From the NCBI GenBank assembly GCA_964639205.1, contig CAZXCG010000010.1:1-44955 (forward strand): a DNA stretch of 44,955 bases, in the 5' to 3' direction. Positions 41,361-44,955 of this stretch are shown in pieces. This DNA comes from CAZXCG01 sp964639205. Its GTDB lineage: Bacteria; Bacillota; Clostridia; Oscillospirales; Acutalibacteraceae. The notes beneath the pieces were generated by a model. That model made no database searches. It saw only the letters and a program-made list of their open reading frames with translations, and had not been told where the DNA came from. A program made the translations under genes and the position numbers. Within the stretch, counting starts at the first letter, position 1; every line of letters starts with the position of its first letter.

Positions 41361-41628
41361 GCTGTTGCTTGTCGCGGTAACATTTGTGTTTCTTGCTTAT
41401 TCCGCCTTTACCATTGTTTCCCAATCAATACAGGTATCGCAGAAAAAAGCCGAGCTTGAAGAGCTCACCCGCCAGCTTCAGATTCAGGAAATAAAAAATG
41501 ACGATATTAAGGAAGTCCAAAACTATACGGATGAAGAAAGCAAAGAGTATATGGAGCAAATTGCAAGGCAAGATCTTGACTACATAAAGCAGGGCGAAAG
41601 AGTATTTGTAAATATTGCGGGCGATTAA
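41311..41628 (+). CDS. divIC: Septum formation initiator, FtsB/DivIC family
   Basis: 105 residues from the ATG at 41311; a TTG three codons earlier is an alternative. A basic cytoplasmic N-terminus is followed by one membrane helix (about 17-38) and a coiled coil (about 45-85), ending in IARQDLDYIKQGERVFVNI, the usual FtsB/DivIC C-terminus. It acts in the divisome. It overlaps the end of yabQ. Confidence 0.93.
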   Translation: MQEVKKEKKKKQRSPAKLLLVAVTFVFLAYSAFTIVSQSIQVSQKKAELEELTRQLQIQEIKNDDIKEVQNYTDEESKEYMEQIARQDLDYIKQGERVFVNIAGD

Positions 41629-41664
41629 GCGCCGATTAATAAATTTTAAGGAGTAGCTGTTTTT

Positions 41665-42120
41665 ATGTCACTTGAAGTAGGAATGATAGTAGACGGAAAG
41701 GTTTCCGGAATTACGAGCTTCGGCGCTTTTGTCGACTTGCCGGACGGAAGCACGGGTATGGTACATATTTCCGAGGTGGCTTCGACTTTCGTCAAAGAAA
41801 TCCGCGACTTTGTAAAAGAAGGTCAGCAGGTAAAGGTAAAAGTTCTTTCCGTTGGTGAAAAGGGCAAGATCGGTCTGTCTATAAAACAAGCGTCCGAGCA
41901 AAAAAAGCCCTCAAAATTCCAGCGCAAGCCTCATACTCCGCCGCCGCCCGTAACCTCGCCCGGGAATTTTGAGTGGCAGTCGCAGCAGCGCAAGGATACT
42001 CCCGCAAGCTTCGAGGATATGATGTCAAAATTTAAGCAATCAAGCGAAGACAGAATGTCGGACCTTAAAAACGCCAACGAAGGCCGCGGCTACAGCCGCA
42101 GAGGTAATGGCCGAAGATAA
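41665..42120 (+). CDS. yabR: S1 domain RNA-binding protein (YabR-like)
   Basis: 151 residues. One S1 domain (about 4-74) with GMIVDGKVSGITSFGAFVDL and GMVHISEVA, then a Pro/Gln/Lys-rich linker and a basic tail. It resembles Bacillus YabR and general stress protein 13. The function is uncertain; it may bind ribosomes or RNA. Position after divIC matches Bacillus yabR. AAGGAG precedes the ATG. Confidence 0.93.
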   Translation: MSLEVGMIVDGKVSGITSFGAFVDLPDGSTGMVHISEVASTFVKEIRDFVKEGQQVKVKVLSVGEKGKIGLSIKQASEQKKPSKFQRKPHTPPPPVTSPGNFEWQSQQRKDTPASFEDMMSKFKQSSEDRMSDLKNANEGRGYSRRGNGRR

Positions 42121-42145
42121 GGCTTTTTAAAGAGGAGGAAAAACC

Positions 42146-42691
42146 ATGAATATTACCTACACAGCCAGAAAAGTAACAATCAGAGACAACTTTAAAGACC
42201 GCGTTGAAAAGAAGCTTAAAAAGCTTGAGCGCGTGTTTTCGGACGACGCTTCGGCGGCGGTTGTTGTAACTCTTGAGAAAAACCGGCAGACCGTCGAGCT
42301 GACAATCAAAGACAACGGTATGGTTTACCGTGCCGAGAATACTCAGGCGGAAATGAACGACGCTTTGGATAAGGTAGTTGATATTCTTGCAAGACAGCTT
42401 CGCAAAAACAAGACCAGGCTGAGTAAAAAAATTAAATCCGCGTCTATTGAAGATTTGTTTGCCGCTCCGACAGAAATTGACGATGACGGGGAGGAGGAAA
42501 GCGAATTTCGTATTGTGCGCCATAAGCAAATTCCGATTAAGCCTATTTCCGTCGATGAGGCTATTCTTGAAATGAATATGGTAAATCACAGCTTTTATAT
42601 GTTTACAAACGCCGATACCAACGAGGTAAACGTCGTTTATCTCCGTGCCGACGGATCCTACGGTCTTTTGGAGCCGAATTCCGTCGAATAA
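42146..42691 (+). CDS. hpf: Ribosome hibernation-promoting factor, long form
   Basis: 181 residues. The N-terminal RaiA/YfiA domain (about 1-100) begins MNITYTARKVTIRDNFKDRV. The C-terminal domain (about 125-181) has VRHKQIPIKPISVDEAILEM and HSFYMFTNADTNEVNVVYLR, which drives 100S ribosome dimerisation. The long form is standard for Firmicutes. GAGGAGG precedes the ATG. Confidence 0.97.
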   Translation: MNITYTARKVTIRDNFKDRVEKKLKKLERVFSDDASAAVVVTLEKNRQTVELTIKDNGMVYRAENTQAEMNDALDKVVDILARQLRKNKTRLSKKIKSASIEDLFAAPTEIDDDGEEESEFRIVRHKQIPIKPISVDEAILEMNMVNHSFYMFTNADTNEVNVVYLRADGSYGLLEPNSVE

Positions 42692-42721
42692 AACATTATC
42701 TATTAAAATATTTTAACAGGC

Positions 42722-42754
42722 TTTGGGTAGCAGAAGGCTTTTCTGCTACCCAAA
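42722..42754 (+). other. Perfect 14-bp hairpin after hpf
   Basis: TTTGGGTAGCAGAA (42722-42735) and TTCTGCTACCCAAA (42741-42754) pair perfectly around GGCTT. A-rich bases rather than a T tract follow, so it is not a canonical terminator. It lies 30 bp after hpf and just before the ribosome site of the next gene. Confidence 0.75.
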
Positions 42755-42779
42755 ATTATGCGCCTGTAAAGAGGTGCTT

Positions 42780-43898
42780 ATGAAAGACCTTGTATTTTGC
42801 GCTCCATGCCTTTTCGGCGTGGAGGGTATTGTAGCAAACGAGCTGAAGTTTATGGGCATTGAGAATGTCTCTGCCCAAAACGGCCGTGTATTGTTCGGCG
42901 GAGGGTACAATGCAATGGCGCGCGCCAACATAGGTTCACGCTGCGCGGAAAGAATTCTGCTTCTTCTTTCGGAATTTGAGGCGAAAAACTTTGAAGAGTT
43001 GTTTGAAGCGGTCAAAAAAATACCGTGGGAATGTTATCTTGCAAAAAAAGATTCATTCCCTGTTCGCGGCAGAAGTCTCAGCTCAAAGCTTTTCAGCATA
43101 CCGAGCTGTCAGAAAATTATAAAAAAAGCAATTGCGCAAAGGCTGAAACTGAGCTACCGCACAGACTGGTTTGAAGAAACGGGCGCAGTGCATCAGGTAC
43201 AGTTTTTAATATTAAAAGATAAGGTGAGCATAATGCTCGACACCAGCGGAGCGGGGCTGCACAAGCGCGGTTACCGCGCCGAGGCAAACGCCGCGCCAAT
43301 AAAGGAAACGCTCGCCGCAGCCATGGCTGAGCTTGCCCATGTGCGCCCGAACCACACGGTTATAGATCCTATGTGCGGCAGCGGCACAATTCTCATTGAA
43401 TCGGCGCTAAAGGCTATGCGCATAGCTCCGGGTATAAACCGCCCATTTGCAGCGGAGCAATGGGAGCAGATCCCGCCGGCACTGTGGAAGGATGAGCGCG
43501 AAGCAGCGCGTTCGCTTGAAAAGCGTGAATGTGACTTTCAAGGCTTCGGCTATGATATAGACGCTTTGTCGCTTGAAACGGCAAAAGGAAACGCCGCAAA
43601 AGCGGGCGTTTTGGATAAGCTTATATTTGAAGAACGCGATATTAGCCGCTTTGAACAAAAATTCGAGCGCGCCTCCGTAATAACAAATCCTCCGTACGGC
43701 GAACGGATGCTCGACGTCGAAACCGCCGAAAGCCTTTACGGAATAATGGGCGAAAGGTTCATCCGCACCGAAGGATGGAGCTATACTGTAATAAGCCCGG
43801 ACGATGATTTTGAAAAATGCTTCGGCAAAAAGGCCGACAAGCGCCGTAAGCTTTATAACGGAATGCTGAAATGTCAGGTTTTTATGTATTTTAAATAA
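42780..43898 (+). CDS. Class I SAM-dependent rRNA methyltransferase, RlmL N-terminal-like (YpsC)
   Basis: 372 residues from ATG at 42780 behind GAGGTG; an in-frame TTG 19 codons upstream lies in the hairpin and is unlikely. A ferredoxin-like/THUMP region (about 1-155) precedes the methyltransferase domain with VIDPMCGSGTILIES near 195 and TNPPYGERM near 302. It resembles the RlmL N-terminal domain that makes m2G in 23S rRNA. It ends 2 bp before the convergent gene on the minus strand. Confidence 0.92.
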   Translation: MKDLVFCAPCLFGVEGIVANELKFMGIENVSAQNGRVLFGGGYNAMARANIGSRCAERILLLLSEFEAKNFEELFEAVKKIPWECYLAKKDSFPVRGRSLSSKLFSIPSCQKIIKKAIAQRLKLSYRTDWFEETGAVHQVQFLILKDKVSIMLDTSGAGLHKRGYRAEANAAPIKETLAAAMAELAHVRPNHTVIDPMCGSGTILIESALKAMRIAPGINRPFAAEQWEQIPPALWKDEREAARSLEKRECDFQGFGYDIDALSLETAKGNAAKAGVLDKLIFEERDISRFEQKFERASVITNPPYGERMLDVETAESLYGIMGERFIRTEGWSYTVISPDDDFEKCFGKKADKRRKLYNGMLKCQVFMYFK

Positions 43899-43900
43899 TA

Positions 43901-44314
43901 CTATTTAATTTTTATGCGGTCGCTCTTGTTCACTCCTATAATTCCTCCGACTGCGCCGCCGGCGGTAAGAGCAAGCGCCTTATAAAGCGAAAATACGCTT
44001 ATCTTTCCTGCCGAACTTGCAGCGCCGCTTAATGTAAGTATTAAAAACAGTGTAAGTCCGGCAATAATGCCGAGCAGCAGCCCTTTGGCTCTATATATCC
44101 TTGCGCTTACGTAGCCTCCGCAAAAACTGCCGGAAAAGAGAATTAACGCTATTGCTATCCAAAGATAATCCGTCGGCAGAAACCCTGCTTTAGACAGAAT
44201 CACCGCACAGACGGCAAGCAGAACCGCCGTTATAAGCGCGCCCGCAATAATGCCGAGCAGGAGAGCTTTCAAATATTTTCTGCCGGACGGAAACGATATT
44301 TTTAAAGCCTTCAT
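43901..44314 (-). CDS. TIGR04086-type small membrane protein
   Basis: 137 residues with about four membrane helices: ALLLGIIAGALITAVLLAV near 16, LWIAIALILFSGSFCGGYVS near 51, GLLLGIIAGLTLFLILTL near 78 and TAGGAVGGIIGVNK at the end. It matches the four-helix pattern of TIGR04086 proteins of Clostridia, function unknown. GGAGGT precedes the ATG. Its 3' end is tail-to-tail with the methyltransferase. Confidence 0.82.
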   Translation of the reverse strand: MKALKISFPSGRKYLKALLLGIIAGALITAVLLAVCAVILSKAGFLPTDYLWIAIALILFSGSFCGGYVSARIYRAKGLLLGIIAGLTLFLILTLSGAASSAGKISVFSLYKALALTAGGAVGGIIGVNKSDRIKIK

Positions 44315-44440
44315 AAACCTACCTCCGGTATTATGTTTAAATGTATTAAATTATATTTTGCCGGTAAGTATTTTATGTATCTCAAGCTGTAATTTGTACA
44401 AGGAGAGCCGCCGCATTGCTTTAACGCGGCAAATTTCAAA

Positions 44441-44478
44441 ACAAAAAAGCGGTCCCGTTTTTTACCCGAGAGACCGCC
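44441..44478 (-). terminator. Rho-independent terminator after tRNA-Gly (CCC)
   Basis: On the minus strand GCGGTCTC (470-477 of the 44 kb block) pairs with GGGACCGC (449-456), followed by six T residues (44443-44448). It separates the tRNA from the small membrane protein gene. Confidence 0.85.
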
Positions 44479-44483
44479 TTTGT

Positions 44484-44557
<74 letters not shown>

Positions 44558-44585
44558 ATATTAAGAGCAGAAAATATAAATAAGA

Positions 44586-44625
44586 AAATAAAAATGCCGA
44601 ACCCTTGAACAAATCAGGTTCAGCA
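44586..44625 (-). terminator. Rho-independent terminator after tRNA-Gly (GCC)
   Basis: On the minus strand TGCTGAACC (44617-44625) pairs with GGTTCGGCA (44595-44603) with one G-T pair, followed by a T-rich run (44586-44594). Confidence 0.82.
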
Positions 44626-44630
44626 TAAGC

Positions 44631-44706
44631 TGGAGCGGATGACGAGGCTCGAACTCGCTACCTCCACCTTGGCAAGGTGGCGCTCTACCGGATGAGCTAC
44701 ATCCGC
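44631..44706 (-). tRNA. tRNA-Gly (anticodon GCC)
   Basis: Acceptor stem GCGGATG/CATCCGC with encoded TCCA. Anticodon stem CCACC/GGTGG encloses TTGCCAA, giving GCC. T-loop GTTCGAGC. A perfect sigma-A promoter lies upstream at 44737-44765. Confidence 0.93.
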
Positions 44707-44736
44707 AGACTTCCGTTTGTTGCCGGAACATCTCGT

Positions 44737-44765
44737 ATTATAATATGCTTTTTTTGTTTTGTCAA
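44737..44765 (-). promoter_or_regulatory. Sigma-A promoter for tRNA-Gly (GCC)
   Basis: Minus-strand TTGACA (44760-44765), 17-nt spacer and TATAAT (44737-44742), both hexamers perfect. The tRNA begins 31 bp downstream of the -10. Confidence 0.88.
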
Positions 44766-44828
44766 TATTTTTTTAAAAATTTATCCTCCAAGCCGCCTAA
44801 GGTATTGGAAAGGGATTGATAAATATAA

Positions 44829-44919
44829 CTTAGGCAAAGATGTCCCCCGCCGATTAGGAGACGGGGCGTTTGGAAACTACTTCAGCGGGGAGCTTGTCGG
44901 AGCGTTGCCCGGATTTAAA
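44829..44919 (+). repeat. Dispersed intergenic repeat, copy J
   Basis: Starts CTTAGGCAAAGATGTCCCCC and GCCGATTAGGAGACGGGGCG, then a reduced middle CTTCAGCGGGGAGCTTGTCG and AGCGTTGCCCGGATTTAAAG. It lacks the terminal GCAAAGCCCC hairpin. No gene is visible in the rest of the window end. Confidence 0.8.
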
Positions 44920-44955
44920 GAAAAATGCGATAAATGCGATATTTATATTTGATTT

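Overview
The window looks like chromosomal sequence from a spore-forming, anaerobic Firmicute of the class Clostridia, most likely the Oscillospirales/Ruminococcaceae group. It carries spoIIE, a gerA-type germination operon, yabP/yabQ, DUF421/DUF4363 membrane proteins, hprK and a long-form hpf. Gene order matches Bacillus/Clostridium blocks: xseB-ispA-dxs-tlyA-nadK-argR-recN, recJ-rsh-dtd, and yabM-mazG-(HU)-rqcP-yabP-yabQ-divIC-yabR. It is housekeeping core rather than a prophage or plasmid, apart from one accessory gene and many small repeats. A 100-N scaffold gap lies at 5680-5779.

Layout. 1-1604 (minus strand): tRNA-Met, a transcobalamin-like DUF4430 lipoprotein behind a cobalamin riboswitch, and a BofC-like exported protein. 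1856-7459 (plus): class A penicillin-binding protein, homoserine dehydrogenase, gap, aspartate kinase and a small exported protein. 7537-11244 (minus): alanine/sodium symporter and SpoIIE. 11501-11775: tRNA-Gln and tRNA-Pro. 12221-13828 (minus): a solitary HNH plus DGQHK-motif protein, the best accessory or defence candidate. 14033-15089 (minus): DUF4363 and DUF421. 15262-18311: gerAA, gerAB and a shortened gerAC. 18479-35972: a long co-directional run of core genes (hprK, murB, rapZ, whiA, xseB, ispA, dxs, tlyA, nadK, argR, recN, recJ, rsh, dtd, an MBL hydrolase, hemZ). 36302-43898: a small unknown protein, a YabM/SpoVB-type flippase, mazG, HU, rqcP, yabP, yabQ, divIC, an S1 protein, hpf and an RNA methyltransferase. 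43901-44706 (minus): a TIGR04086-type membrane protein and two tRNA-Gly genes.

The most unusual signal is a dispersed family of GC-rich, hairpin-forming intergenic repeats of up to about 200 bp, with at least eight recognisable copies plus remnants. Full-length members begin near CTTAGGCAAAGATGTCCCC and end in GCAAAGCCCCTTATTGAA. They lie on both sides of hom, on both sides of the HNH gene (in inverted orientation), on both sides of the small gene at 36302, and exactly at the break point of a truncated DUF1624 acyltransferase fragment (39959-40054). That last case suggests the repeats are or were mobile. Other points of interest are the B12-riboswitch-controlled lipoprotein, the GerC subunit with no lipidation cysteine and only its first domain, a structured non-coding stretch after the tRNA-Pro terminator, a strong promoter inside yabQ that should drive divIC, and a contig join with a 55-bp exact duplication on either side of the N run.
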